Notes under the pieces: generated by a model
Seen by the model: only the letters and a program-made list of their open reading frames with translations
Databases searched by the model: none
What the model was told of the DNA's origin: nothing
In this document: positions 7,825 through 15,571 of the stretch, one piece after another
Numbering within the stretch: position 1 is the stretch's first letter
How the letters are laid out: each line of letters begins with the position of its first letter
DNA from: Succinimonas sp045124755
GTDB lineage: Bacteria > Pseudomonadota > Gammaproteobacteria > Enterobacterales > Succinivibrionaceae
NCBI RefSeq assembly: GCF_045124755.1
Contig: NZ_JBGVMK010000174.1
Length of the DNA: 22,359 nucleotides
Reading direction: 5' to 3' (one strand)
Made by a program: the position numbers and the translations under genes

Positions 7825-8126
7825 GAAGGATATATAATAACAAGGAGGCGTTTTCCGGAAGAGGACTGTGAAATACCAGGAATCACCGGAACAGCCGGAA
7901 ATCAGGTGAGAAACCGAAAACACGGAATGAACGGGGAATCAATAACTCATAACTGCCTGAAGGCGCAGGTCTGCCGGCAGTAAAAAAATAACCCCCTGAG
8001 AGAAAAAGCTGAAGACAAAACCTTCAGCTTTTTTATTTTGCGAGGCAGCGGAAAAGGAAACGGAATCAGCGGCGGCAGACCGGGATCCCCTCTCGGATCC
8101 GCCGCCGTGGCGCCGGCCCCCGAAGC
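7825..8126. other. Intergenic region between convergent genes
   Basis: The 300 bases between the two stop codons hold no supported gene. An AAGGAGG sequence at about 7842-7848 is not followed by a start codon at a usable distance. The only clear element is the bidirectional terminator at 8004-8039. Confidence 0.6.
8004..8039. terminator. Bidirectional intrinsic terminator between convergent genes
   Basis: A perfect stem AAGCTGAAG / CTTCAGCTT (8006-8014 with 8022-8030) has a 7-base loop. It is followed on the plus strand by TTTTATTTT and preceded by an A-run that gives a T-run on the minus strand. It serves the flavoprotein gene from the left and the 344-residue gene from the right. Confidence 0.9.
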
Positions 8127-9161
8127 TCAGTCTTCCAAAGCGGCCATTTTCTCGTTATAAAGCTTCACAAGACTCTCCCGGGGATCTATTTTCTCCTTAT
8201 CCCGGAACTCCTCGTAAAGCTCCGTCCAAATCCGGTCATTGCCGCCGAAGCAATGCTCATTTTGCAGCATGCAGTAAAAAATGACCTCCTTGCGCCCGGA
8301 GTGCGTCCGGTGCTTTACGGACTCCTCAAAGAAAAGCCGGGCCCCTTTCTCAGACTCTCCGAGTCTGGTGTAAAGCCCCTGCAGCATCTCGCAGAGATTC
8401 TCAAGTCTGTCGCTGGCAAGACATTTTTCGATAGTTATAAAAAAGCTGGGACCTTCATCGGGGGGAAGCTCCTGCAGCAGGTCGGAAACTATTTCAGCGG
8501 AGAGCCTGAGGATATCTGCGTCATCCCTCATATGGTCAAGGTAAGACAGAATAAGGGAGGTGTGGAGAGAGGTTCTGTCAATGGATACATTGGTGGCCAG
8601 ATCGATCATGTCGGCCAGGGTTTCGCGATCGGGCTTAACCTCCGGCAGAAAAACCCGGTCGCACAGCATGGCATAAAACTCTTCCTGATTGATCCCGACA
8701 GACGCAAAGGGATCATCGGATCGGAAAAGATAAACGCCGCAGCCTTCGGTAAGCACCTGATAGATGTCCTTGAGACAATCCAGAGAGGTCTGATAATCCT
8801 CATCCGCCGGAGAAAACTGCTTGAGATCCTTCACAAAACGCTGCGCCTCAAAGCGCCATTTGCTCCGTCTTTCCTTGGAAACGGTTCTGTTAGGTCTCAG
8901 GTAGAGACCTTCCCGGGCATTATCGACAAAAGCGCTGATCTGGTCTCTAAGAGCGGCCATATCCGGAAGCGTCTTTTTGGGCTTAACCGGCTTAGCGGCT
9001 TTTTTGCTGCTGTCCTTGCCCTGAGACAGGAGATCGGTGATGCCGGTATCGATATCCTCCTTGCGATCCTTGGGAAGAGACTTGTAAACAATGTCGATGA
9101 TCCCCAGAAGCTGCTTCTTGTCGGCAGTCTTGAGGAGGTCTCGCAATTCGCCAATCTTCAT
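8127..9161 (-). CDS. 344-residue helical protein of unknown function
   Basis: The start is well supported by GGAGG 10 bases upstream of the ATG at 9161. The product is cytoplasmic, mostly alpha-helical in appearance and lacks signal or membrane segments. An N-terminal helical part (1-45) is joined by a Lys-rich linker (about 50-64) to a larger domain from residue 70 onward. The N-terminal part resembles small helical adaptor regions. The later part, with regularly spaced hydrophobic helices and the segment ARLFFEESVKHR, resembles a helical-repeat protein, but I cannot assign a family. It is a single gene, diverging from the Ca2+ pump and converging on the flavoprotein. Confidence 0.75.
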   Translation of the reverse strand: MKIGELRDLLKTADKKQLLGIIDIVYKSLPKDRKEDIDTGITDLLSQGKDSSKKAAKPVKPKKTLPDMAALRDQISAFVDNAREGLYLRPNRTVSKERRSKWRFEAQRFVKDLKQFSPADEDYQTSLDCLKDIYQVLTEGCGVYLFRSDDPFASVGINQEEFYAMLCDRVFLPEVKPDRETLADMIDLATNVSIDRTSLHTSLILSYLDHMRDDADILRLSAEIVSDLLQELPPDEGPSFFITIEKCLASDRLENLCEMLQGLYTRLGESEKGARLFFEESVKHRTHSGRKEVIFYCMLQNEHCFGGNDRIWTELYEEFRDKEKIDPRESLVKLYNEKMAALED

Positions 9162-9583
9162 GTATGGTTACCTCCGGTAGCGGCGCTGCTGGAAAATGAA
9201 AAAAAGAATGAAAAAACGAAGAAAGCGCTGTCCCCCGGCAGCAGATCCGGAGAGCTGCCGCCATTATCTCCGAAAGAGCTGTCTCCTGCATCTAAACCCG
9301 TCATAAAATCCCGCAAAGCACGGGATACCCCGCATAATTACCGGAAACCGAATGAAATGCCATGCCGGCCGGGAGGAATATCCTGCTGCTGTCCTGCTAC
9401 TCCGGCGGCAAAAACACACCGGAAAAACGAAAACTCATATCTGTCAGCGGGGTTTTTATGTTATAACGCCTTACAAATTGCGCTTATGAAAAACTGTTCT
9501 TTTTTGCAGTGTTTCCGGCGTCTGTTCACTTTTATTCATGTTTATTCACCTGTTATCAAGCAACGGCTTTTAAGGAGTCAGCT
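9162..9583. other. Divergent intergenic region
   Basis: The 420 bases separate a leftward and a rightward gene and should hold both promoters. No supported gene is seen; a frame running through it is an antisense extension from the 344-residue gene. The clearest signal is the possible rightward promoter at 9441-9467. Confidence 0.5.
9441..9467 (+). promoter_or_regulatory. Possible promoter of the Ca2+ ATPase gene
   Basis: TGTTATAAC (TG at 9459-9460, -10 hexamer 9462-9467) matches an extended -10 element with one change. A weak -35-like CTGTCA (9441-9446) lies 15 bases upstream. It would give a leader of about 110 bases. Confidence 0.35.
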
Positions 9584-12268
9584 ATGCAATTTAAAGGTCT
9601 GACGGAACAGGAGGTCCAGGAATCCCGGGCCCGTTACGGCAGAAACACCATTTCGGAAAAGCATCCCCTCTCGTTCTGGGAAATGCTGTGGGAGAACTTT
9701 AACGATCCCATTATAAAAATCCTTCTGTTGGCATTGCTTATCAACGTAGTTTTCTATTTCTTCGGACAGTCCGAGTGGTATGAATCAGTGGGCATCCTCA
9801 TCGCCGTGCTTCTGGCTGCCTTTATCTCCACCATGTCCGAGTACAAAAACGATACCGCCTTCCAGAAGCTGCAGGAGGAAGCCTCCAAGATCCGCAACAA
9901 GACCTACCGCGATGGCGTGGTGAAGGAAATTCCCATTGACGATCTGGTGCAGGGGGACGAGGTGCTCCTCCAGACCGGCGACCGGGTGCCCGCTGACGGC
10001 TATCTTCTGTACGGCAATGTGGACACCGACCAGTCCCAGCTGAACGGCGAATCCGAAGAGGCTCACAAGATCGCCAATCCGGAACAGCCCTTCCCGGAAA
10101 ATCCCAAGGATCTTTTTGATGCGAGACTGGTATTCCGGGGATCCAGCGTGGGCTCCGGCGAAGCGGTTATGAAGATCACCAGCGTGGGCGACAAGACCGT
10201 ATACGGTTCCATTGCCGAGGGACTGAGCTCCGGCGTGGAAAGAGACACCCCGCTCAAGGTCAAGCTCCGCAAGCTGGCCGAGCAGATCAGCATCTTCGGT
10301 TATGCCGGCGGCATTCTCGTGATGGTGGCCTACATGGTGCATGCCTTCATGGGCGTGGACATTCCCTGGGGCGATTACTTCAGCGCTCCCTGGAGCGCCG
10401 CCGAGGGCGCGGTCAACTTCTGGACCGATATCCTGCACTCCATCATGTTTGCGGTAATCATTATCGTTATGGCCGTTCCTGAAGGTCTCCCTCTCATGAT
10501 CGCCATCGTAACCGCGCTCAACATGGGCAAGATGCTGAAGAGCAACGTGCTGGCCCGCAAGGTAAGCGGAATTGAAACCGCCGGCTCCCTCAACATGCTG
10601 TTCTCCGACAAGACCGGCACCATCACCCGCGGCAAGCCCGTGGTTACCGGCATCTGGGACGGCCAGCTCCATGAGTATAAGAGTCTTGATGAGCTCCCCG
10701 AGGCCTATAAGAAGCTGACCGCTGAGGGCCTGATGCTTAACAACCAGGCGGTATTCACCACCGGCTCCGACAAGGTGGTCAGAGCCACCGGCGGCAATAT
10801 CACCGACCGCGCTCTCCTGGAAGCCGGCATCTCCCTCAAGGATCACGTCTTTGAGGAAAAGGTCTCCCGGAGAATCCCCTTCTCCAGCTCCAAGAAATTC
10901 TCCGGCATCATTATGGAAAGCGGCCGCTGCCTTATCAAGGGCGCTCCGGAAATGCTCCTGGATCGCTGCCGTCAGGCCTGCGATGCCAGCGGAAACCGCG
11001 TTCCCTGCGACACCGCCCCCATTAAGGATCTCTTAAACGGTCTCGCTGAAAAGGCCGTGCGGGTGCTCCTCCTGGCGGAAACCGCCGAACGTTCTCCGGA
11101 CGGCGAAACCATTCCGGACGGCGATCTGGTATTTACCGCCGTGCTGGGCATCAGAGACGATGTGCGTCCGGAAGCCCGGGATGCCATCAAGGAAGTAACC
11201 GCCGCCGGCATTTCCGTGGTGATGATCACCGGCGACCGCCGCGAAACCGCCGTGGCCATCGCCAAGGAGGCTGGTCTTGTTACCTCTGACAAGGATATCG
11301 TGCTCACCTCCGGCGAACTCTCTCAGATGTCCGACGAGGCTGTTATCGAAGCTCTGCCCAACCTTAAGGTAATTTCCCGCGCCCTCCCTGAAGACAAGTC
11401 CCGTCTCGTGGAAGCCGCCAAGAGTCTGGATCTCGTTGCCGGCATGACCGGAGACGGCGTAAACGACTCCCCGGCGCTCAAGAAGGCCGACGTGGGCTTT
11501 GCCATGGGTTCCGGCACCGAGGTGGCCAAGGAAGCCTCCGAAATTGTTATCCTTGATGACAACTTCGCTTCCATCAGATCCTCCATCCTTTACGGCAGAA
11601 CCATCTTCAACAGCATCCGGAAGTTCATCGTGTTCCAGCTTACCGTTAACGTGGCTGCGGTGTTTATCTCCGTATTCATGCCGCTGACCGGTCATGAGGT
11701 GCCGCTGAACATCGTGCAGATCCTCTGGATCAACCTGATCATGGACACCCTGGCCGCTCTGGCTCTGGGCGGCGAACCGGCTCTGGATCGCTACCTCAAG
11801 GCCAAGCCCAGAAAGCGTCAGGGCAGGCTTATTAATGGCTACATGCTCTCCTCTATTCTGACGGCTGCTATCTGGATCTGCTTGCTGGGCATCCTGCTGC
11901 TGTACGTTAAGCCCTTTGCTGATGCTCTGGGCTTCTCGGATCCTCAGGATCTGGCCACGGCATTCTTCACCTTCTTCATTTTCAGCACCGTATTCAATGC
12001 CTTCAACGCCCGTACCGACGGCATGAATCTGGGCGAGCATATCACTGAAAACCGGCTGTTCCTCATCGTGATGGGCCTCATCGCCGTTACTCAGGTGATC
12101 ATGACTCAGAGCGGCACCTTCAGCGAGACCTTCGGCAACATCATGCACTGTCATGGGCTCTCCGTAAGCCAGTGGCTGGTAATCCTGCTGCTCTCCGCCA
12201 CCGTTATTCCGGTGGATCTGATCAAGAAGGCCATCACGAAGGCAAAAGGCATGGATCCTGAGGTCTGA
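9584..12268 (+). CDS. Calcium-translocating P-type ATPase (PMCA-like)
   Basis: This 894-residue inner-membrane pump exports Ca2+ from the cytoplasm using ATP. The frame extends upstream to 9509, but the ATG at 9584 is chosen for its AAGGAG ribosome-binding site and because the usual N-terminal cation-ATPase domain begins there. Landmarks in order are two N-terminal membrane helices (about 45-90), an actuator motif NGES at 154-157, the membrane motif PEGLP in helix 4, the phosphorylated Asp342 in DKTGT, the hinge TGDGVND (622-628), and helix 6 NLIMDTLAALALGGEPA. PEGLP plus the N...D pair in NLIMDT is the plasma-membrane Ca2+ pump pattern. The actuator loop reads NGES instead of the usual TGES; Glu156 is kept. 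Monocistronic, with a strong terminator after it. Confidence 0.92.
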   Translation: MQFKGLTEQEVQESRARYGRNTISEKHPLSFWEMLWENFNDPIIKILLLALLINVVFYFFGQSEWYESVGILIAVLLAAFISTMSEYKNDTAFQKLQEEASKIRNKTYRDGVVKEIPIDDLVQGDEVLLQTGDRVPADGYLLYGNVDTDQSQLNGESEEAHKIANPEQPFPENPKDLFDARLVFRGSSVGSGEAVMKITSVGDKTVYGSIAEGLSSGVERDTPLKVKLRKLAEQISIFGYAGGILVMVAYMVHAFMGVDIPWGDYFSAPWSAAEGAVNFWTDILHSIMFAVIIIVMAVPEGLPLMIAIVTALNMGKMLKSNVLARKVSGIETAGSLNMLFSDKTGTITRGKPVVTGIWDGQLHEYKSLDELPEAYKKLTAEGLMLNNQAVFTTGSDKVVRATGGNITDRALLEAGISLKDHVFEEKVSRRIPFSSSKKFSGIIMESGRCLIKGAPEMLLDRCRQACDASGNRVPCDTAPIKDLLNGLAEKAVRVLLLAETAERSPDGETIPDGDLVFTAVLGIRDDVRPEARDAIKEVTAAGISVVMITGDRRETAVAIAKEAGLVTSDKDIVLTSGELSQMSDEAVIEALPNLKVISRALPEDKSRLVEAAKSLDLVAGMTGDGVNDSPALKKADVGFAMGSGTEVAKEASEIVILDDNFASIRSSILYGRTIFNSIRKFIVFQLTVNVAAVFISVFMPLTGHEVPLNIVQILWINLIMDTLAALALGGEPALDRYLKAKPRKRQGRLINGYMLSSILTAAIWICLLGILLLYVKPFADALGFSDPQDLATAFFTFFIFSTVFNAFNARTDGMNLGEHITENRLFLIVMGLIAVTQVIMTQSGTFSETFGNIMHCHGLSVSQWLVILLLSATVIPVDLIKKAITKAKGMDPEV

Positions 12269-12328
12269 TGCCGAGGAGCATATGAAGCAAGGAATGCAAG
12301 CTTTAACAGAGCTTAGCTTCTAAGAGAG

Positions 12329-12383
12329 TTCCCCCGGGGAAAGGATAAGCGGATGACGCTGCCGAACCCGGGGGAATTTTTTT
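12329..12383 (+). terminator. Intrinsic terminator after the Ca2+ ATPase gene
   Basis: A 10-bp stem TTCCCCCGGG / CCCGGGGGAA (12329-12338 with 12367-12376) encloses a loop that can itself fold (AGCG/CGCT). Seven T follow at 12377-12383. It lies about 60 bases after the stop codon. Confidence 0.85.
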
Positions 12384-12537
12384 GTCTCCTGAAGCTTTGG
12401 AGATTTTCCGCGCGCTGTGTGGAAAATGTCTGGCACGGCGTTCCCTGAGGACTGCTTTCCGGGACGCATCTAAGGGAAGGACGTTTTTGCAGGTGACAGA
12501 CGATCAGACCGGCAGGACTTACAAGCCCTTCCTGAGG

Positions 12538-13638
12538 TCATAGAGGAGTGATATCCGGAGATGATCTTTGGAGAGCCGTCGGGTCAAAGGATCCCAGGTA
12601 ACTCAGGGAAACGGGGCTCTGTTCGGCAAGTCTCTGATAGCTCCTGAAGGAGCCGGAGCATTCCATAAAAAAGCGGTACGAACCGAGATCCGTTTTTAAG
12701 GGCTCCTGATAAAAGGCGATGAGAGTAAGACCGGACTTTCTCATAGCGCTCATTAAAGCCGGCAGATCTCTGATATTGCCCTCCGCCGTAAAATAATGCC
12801 GCATGTCCGCCTTGCTGTCCCCGGGGGCTTTAGCGGGAATTTCCGGAGCTCCTTCCGCAGCTCCTGTTTCCTGAGGAGCGGCGGCAGTCTTCCGGGTCAG
12901 GGCATAAAAACGGGTTTTATTGCGGTCATTGCCCTGAATCCCCGCAGCGGCGATGCGAAGACCGTAAACCGCGGCGGCTCCGGCGGAGGCAATGGCAGCG
13001 CTGTCCTTTTCGTGATTTTTAAGAAGTCTTTCTGCGCCGGCGGCAGTGCTGGCCACCTCCGTGAGCTCGGCCTCCGGAAGATGCTGCTTTAGCCATGTCT
13101 CGCTCTGGATGAGCCCCTGTTTGTGGGAGTAAACCCTTTTAACAGCGGCAAGAGAGGTTCCCGGAAGCGTCAGAAGATGCTGAGTTATGGGAAGCTCCGC
13201 AGCCCCGGCAATGGCAATGTCAGGAGTGTTCATAAGAAAGGGGACATAAGAGGTCGGGCCTCCGAGAGTGTTTTCCGCCGGGATTACGGCGTAGGAGACC
13301 TCGCCCCGGAGGAGAGCCTCTACGGCCTCCCGGACTCCGGGATACGGCGCGCAGCGTTCCTCCTTTCTGAAAAGAGCATAGCAGGCCTCCTGGGAATAGG
13401 TACCCTGAGGGCCGAGATACCCCGCCCTGCCGGATCCTGCTAAACCGGGCGCGAAAAACTCATTTCCTGCGGAGGCGGCCGGAGCGCCGGCGCAGCCGGA
13501 AAGAGCCGGCGCCATAAGTACGGTCAGAAGCGCTGCCGCCGGAAGAGGCAAGAGGTTCCGGCTCCGGTTCCTGATCCCTGAGGCTCCCGTTAGCTTTGGG
13601 GTTCTTCCTGCGGTTCTTTCTGCTGTTCTGTTTCGCAT
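12538..13638 (-). CDS. Exported lipoprotein with prephenate dehydratase domain
   Basis: This 366-residue protein carries a prephenate dehydratase (PheA C-terminal type) domain, which converts prephenate to phenylpyruvate in phenylalanine synthesis. Signs are GYLGPQGTYSQEA from residue 73, SYAVIPAENTLGG (115-127) and the catalytic TRF motif (242-244). An ACT-like regulatory segment follows at about 280-330 and ends in YLGSFDP (347-353). Unusually, the N-terminus has basic residues, a hydrophobic stretch (29-45) and a lipobox LSGC with Cys49, so the enzyme should be a membrane-anchored periplasmic lipoprotein. The n-region of 28 residues is long, so a later start is possible. ENT replaces the usual ENS. 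An Ala/Pro/Glu-rich insert at 251-275 separates the catalytic and ACT parts. The start overlaps the upstream gene by 49 bases, suggesting translational coupling; no good ribosome-binding site is seen. Confidence 0.78.
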   Translation of the reverse strand: MRNRTAERTAGRTPKLTGASGIRNRSRNLLPLPAAALLTVLMAPALSGCAGAPAASAGNEFFAPGLAGSGRAGYLGPQGTYSQEACYALFRKEERCAPYPGVREAVEALLRGEVSYAVIPAENTLGGPTSYVPFLMNTPDIAIAGAAELPITQHLLTLPGTSLAAVKRVYSHKQGLIQSETWLKQHLPEAELTEVASTAAGAERLLKNHEKDSAAIASAGAAAVYGLRIAAAGIQGNDRNKTRFYALTRKTAAAPQETGAAEGAPEIPAKAPGDSKADMRHYFTAEGNIRDLPALMSAMRKSGLTLIAFYQEPLKTDLGSYRFFMECSGSFRSYQRLAEQSPVSLSYLGSFDPTALQRSSPDITPL

Positions 13639-13934
13639 GTCTTAATGTAGTCCTCAACCAGCATGGCAAAAATATGGGCAATCAGAAGGGAGCTGTAGTC
13701 TGTATCAGGCTTCCCCCAGAAATGCTCCAGATAATACTCGGTAACCTGGATTCTGTTTCTGATTCTTTCCGTCCCGGCCATAACGATCAGCGCTATTTTG
13801 TCATAGTTATCAAAACGGAACTGGATTGCCATGGTTAAGCCGCCCCGGGAAATACAGGCGTCATGATACTTGTCCGGATGGGAAATTCCGGCGCGGGAAT
13901 AGAGTTCGGAAATTAACTCCATATCGAATCTCAT
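13590..13934 (-). CDS. 114-residue protein of unknown family, copy 1 (coupled to exported prephenate dehydratase)
   Basis: The protein shares long identical stretches with the product of 14009-14512, which supports both as real genes. These are ELISELYSRAGISHP near the start and YYLEHFWGKPDT with SSLLIAHIF later. Residues 42-64 differ strongly between the two. No signal peptide or membrane helix is evident; the pattern suggests a helix, two strands and two helices. GGAGG lies 11-12 bases before the ATG. The 3' end overlaps the dehydratase start by 49 bases. I do not recognise the family. The DNA just upstream is conserved in two more places in the window. Confidence 0.75.
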   Translation of the reverse strand: MRFDMELISELYSRAGISHPDKYHDACISRGGLTMAIQFRFDNYDKIALIVMAGTERIRNRIQVTEYYLEHFWGKPDTDYSSLLIAHIFAMLVEDYIKTCETEQQKEPQEEPQS

Positions 13935-14029
13935 GAGTTTAAGAGCCTCCCCTTCCTGCTTGCGTCATAACAAAACCGCCCGTCCGGCAGGATTGCGCCG
14001 GAAAACAGTTATCCGTGATTCCCCAGCCG
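13935..14029. repeat. Leader repeat of the duplicated module, copy A
   Basis: The bases upstream of the 114-residue gene match 14513-14610 closely. Shared segments include AAGAGCCTCCCC, TCCGGCAGGATTGCGCCGGA and ACAGTTATCCG followed by GATT. The inverted repeat TCCGGC / GCCGGA can form a small hairpin. A weaker third copy lies at 19524-19710. It probably carries the module's promoter and leader, and it marks the edges of the tandem duplication. Confidence 0.75.
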
Positions 14030-14512
14030 TCGTCTCTTCTGCCGGCCGCATCCGGAATGTTCATAAGCAGGCTGACATTGGGGGGTATCGGCGCGCCCGG
14101 AGCTTTTTCCGCCGGAATTACGGCGCTGACGTTCTCGCCCTGAGGGAGCGCCGGATTCCGGCCCGGGATCCCTGAGGATGTCTTTATCCGGTTCTTCCTG
14201 CTGTTCTGTCTCGCAGGTCTTAAAGTAGTCCGCAACCAGCAGGGAAAAAATATGGGCAATCAGAAGGGAGCTGTATTCCGTATCAGGCTTCCCCCAGAAA
14301 TGCTCCAGATAATATTCGGTAATCTGCCGGAGATTTTTTGTGGTAAGCGCTCCTGCCGACACGAACAGCCGCAGTCTTGTTTCGCGTTTGAAGCGGAACT
14401 GGATGGCCATGGTTAAGCCGCTCCCGGAAATCGTGGCGTCATGATACTTTTCCGGATGGGATATTCCGGCGCGGGAGTACAGTTCGGAAATTAATTCCAA
14501 AGTCAGTCTCAT
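14009..14512 (-). CDS. Paralogue of the 114-residue protein, copy 2, with aberrant C-terminus
   Basis: Residues 1-109 are a clear paralogue of the 114-residue protein. The conserved ends keep ELISELYSRAGISHP and TEYYLEHFWGKPDT, but the central stretch (about 42-64) is largely different. After CETEQQEEP, copy 1 stops within a few residues. Copy 2 lacks that stop and reads on for about 58 residues of Arg/Gly/Ser-rich sequence, which is the decayed dehydratase gene read in another frame. GGAGG precedes the ATG by 12 bases. The core may still be functional; the tail is probably an accident of decay. Confidence 0.65.
   Translation of the reverse strand: MRLTLELISELYSRAGISHPEKYHDATISGSGLTMAIQFRFKRETRLRLFVSAGALTTKNLRQITEYYLEHFWGKPDTEYSSLLIAHIFSLLVADYFKTCETEQQEEPDKDILRDPGPESGAPSGRERQRRNSGGKSSGRADTPQCQPAYEHSGCGRQKRRRLGNHG
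14046..14216 (-). pseudogene. Decayed copy of the exported prephenate dehydratase gene
   Basis: DNA here aligns to two separated parts of the intact dehydratase gene. One part is the 5' end around its start codon. The other is the catalytic stretch, with AVIPAE still readable where the intact gene has AVIPAENTLGG, and LLMNIPDA where it has FLMNTPDI. The signal peptide region and the beginning of the catalytic domain between them are deleted, and the 3' two thirds are missing. The position of the original start codon reads CTG instead of ATG on the minus strand (14216-14214). It sits right after the paralogue of the 114-residue gene, in the same order as the intact module. Confidence 0.75.
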
Positions 14513-14610
14513 AAGCTTAAAGAGCCTCCCCCTCGCTTACGCCAAAACAAAGCCGCCCTTCCGGCAGGATTGCGCCGGAACAACAGTTATCCGCGATTAC
14601 CTTGCCTGAA
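14513..14610. repeat. Leader repeat of the duplicated module, copy B
   Basis: This is the counterpart of 13935-14029, upstream of the paralogous gene. Both contain TCCGGCAGGATTGCGCCGGA and an ACAGTTATCCG segment. Similarity fades at about 14605. Confidence 0.75.
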
Positions 14611-15077
14611 TCTCGCCCCGAATCTGATCAGCGCCGCCGGCGTTTCTCCGGGTTTTTCTTCAGACGTTGCTCCGGAATAGCGGCCATTTCTTCTGTAACT
14701 TTAGATAATATCCGTCGTGCCGCATTTGCCCCCTTCGGAACAGCAGAACAGACTTTGGCCACAAAACCTGCCTCGGCATCCCCTGTTTGCCTTCATCCGT
14801 GATGAGCACGGGTACAGACTGCGGGCGCGGGCGCTGCGGGTACTGAACCAGCCGGACAGTTTTACTGTTTTTGATAGTTCCCGGATCCATTGCTCTCATG
14901 CGCATTGGGCATTATTGTACAACGCCTTATCCGGCCGGAACTTGAGGAACGTTTTATTATGCGTTTTATCACAGCTCTGCCGGCTGCTGAAATAAAGCAT
15001 CCATTGTCAGAGCCGGCTTACGAATTACTGCCTCAGGCTTCCTCCCCCGCCGGGCCGCGGGCGGCTCCGGACGCAGC
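14611..15077. other. Non-coding stretch without a supported gene
   Basis: Open frames of 66-127 codons occur on both strands but overlap each other and lack ribosome-binding sites. A minus-strand frame at 14660-14905 is protein-like in parts (LITDEGKQG, PKSVLLFRRGQM) and could be a gene remnant, but I cannot connect it to a family. Confidence 0.45.
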
Positions 15078-15302
15078 AGCAATCAATACCGGCCAGAGCA
15101 ATCAATACTGGCCCCCGGACTCAGCCAGCCTGAGCAATCAATACTGGCAGGAACGGATGGTAAAGTCCCGCGGAATAATAATTAAGAGGGAAGACGCCTC
15201 CGGTGCTTCCTGTTTAGTGATTAAAGGGGCTCCGCCCCTTTATTACCCCTGGAACTGCCTCGTATTTCAATAGCTGAAGCGTCTGGCAGTCTCTTAAGGC
15301 CA
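15078..15302. repeat. Dispersed two-hairpin repeat, copy 2, with three short direct repeats
   Basis: Three direct repeats of AGCAATCAATACYGGC lie at 15078-15093, 15097-15112 and 15133-15148. The core shared with 732-914 then runs from about 15160 to 15302. It includes hairpin A (GGAAG-A-CGCC / GGTG-CTTCC, in which a G-U pair replaces a G-C pair) and hairpin B (AAAGGGGC / GCCCCTTT, identical to copy 1). The ending CAGTCTCTTAAGGCC is identical. The AATCAAT repeats are present upstream of both cores. Confidence 0.7.
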
Positions 15303-15486
15303 GAATAATGGTGTTCGCTGGTTGTGCCGTATAACGGCAGCCTGATGTATACCGCCTCCGGCAGGGGCAAAACGCCGCCCTGCGGGGGAGCGCTGATTTC
15401 AGTCCGGGCCATGCCTGATCTGACGGCAAGCCCTTTTCTCACGCCCGCCATAACTCGCCCCGCCCGCCATGACTGCTGCCGGAAAA

Positions 15487-15527
15487 CGGGAAATTTCCCG
15501 ATCTGTTAAAGGAGCTGATCTGTTAAG
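15487..15527. promoter_or_regulatory. Perfect 14-bp palindrome with two direct repeats
   Basis: CGGGAAATTTCCCG (15487-15500) is a perfect palindrome. Right after it GATCTGTTAA occurs twice, at 15500 and 15517. It lies about 300 bases upstream of the chaperone gene and could be a regulator site. Its function is not established. Confidence 0.4.
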
Positions 15528-15571
15528 GACGCTTCTCGGGATGTCAAAGTAAATTCCGCGCCCCCGGAGCC

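Noticed and set aside
7842..7905. AAGGAGG followed by a short frame starting with GTG
   Set aside because: The GTG is about 20 bases away, too far for that site, and the frame is only 13 codons.
11033..12154. A 373-codon minus-strand frame (and a 353-codon one at 9785-10846) opposite the Ca2+ ATPase
   Set aside because: Both are His/Gly/Val-rich shadows of an unmistakable P-type ATPase frame, with no homology-like motifs.
12282..12323. A 13-codon frame (starting MKQGMQ) after the Ca2+ ATPase with GAGGAG before it
   Set aside because: The site is only about 3 bases from the ATG and the peptide is trivial. It more likely reflects chance in the terminator leader.
13590..14512. The 114-residue family as further type III chaperones
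   Set aside because: Size and a helix-strand-strand-helix impression are compatible, but the characteristic CesT pattern is not visible, so the family is left unknown.
14660..14905. An 81-codon minus-strand frame with some protein-like stretches
   Set aside because: It could be a fragment of a decayed gene, but without a recognisable family or start signals I do not list it as a gene.
15078..15148. A CRISPR-like array
   Set aside because: There are only three 16-base repeats with spacings of 3 and 20 bases, no constant spacer length and no cas genes.
14890..15273. A 127-codon plus-strand frame containing repeated SNQYW
   Set aside because: The peptide repeat comes from the short direct repeats in the DNA, and the frame runs through the dispersed hairpin element. 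It is not conserved in the other copy.
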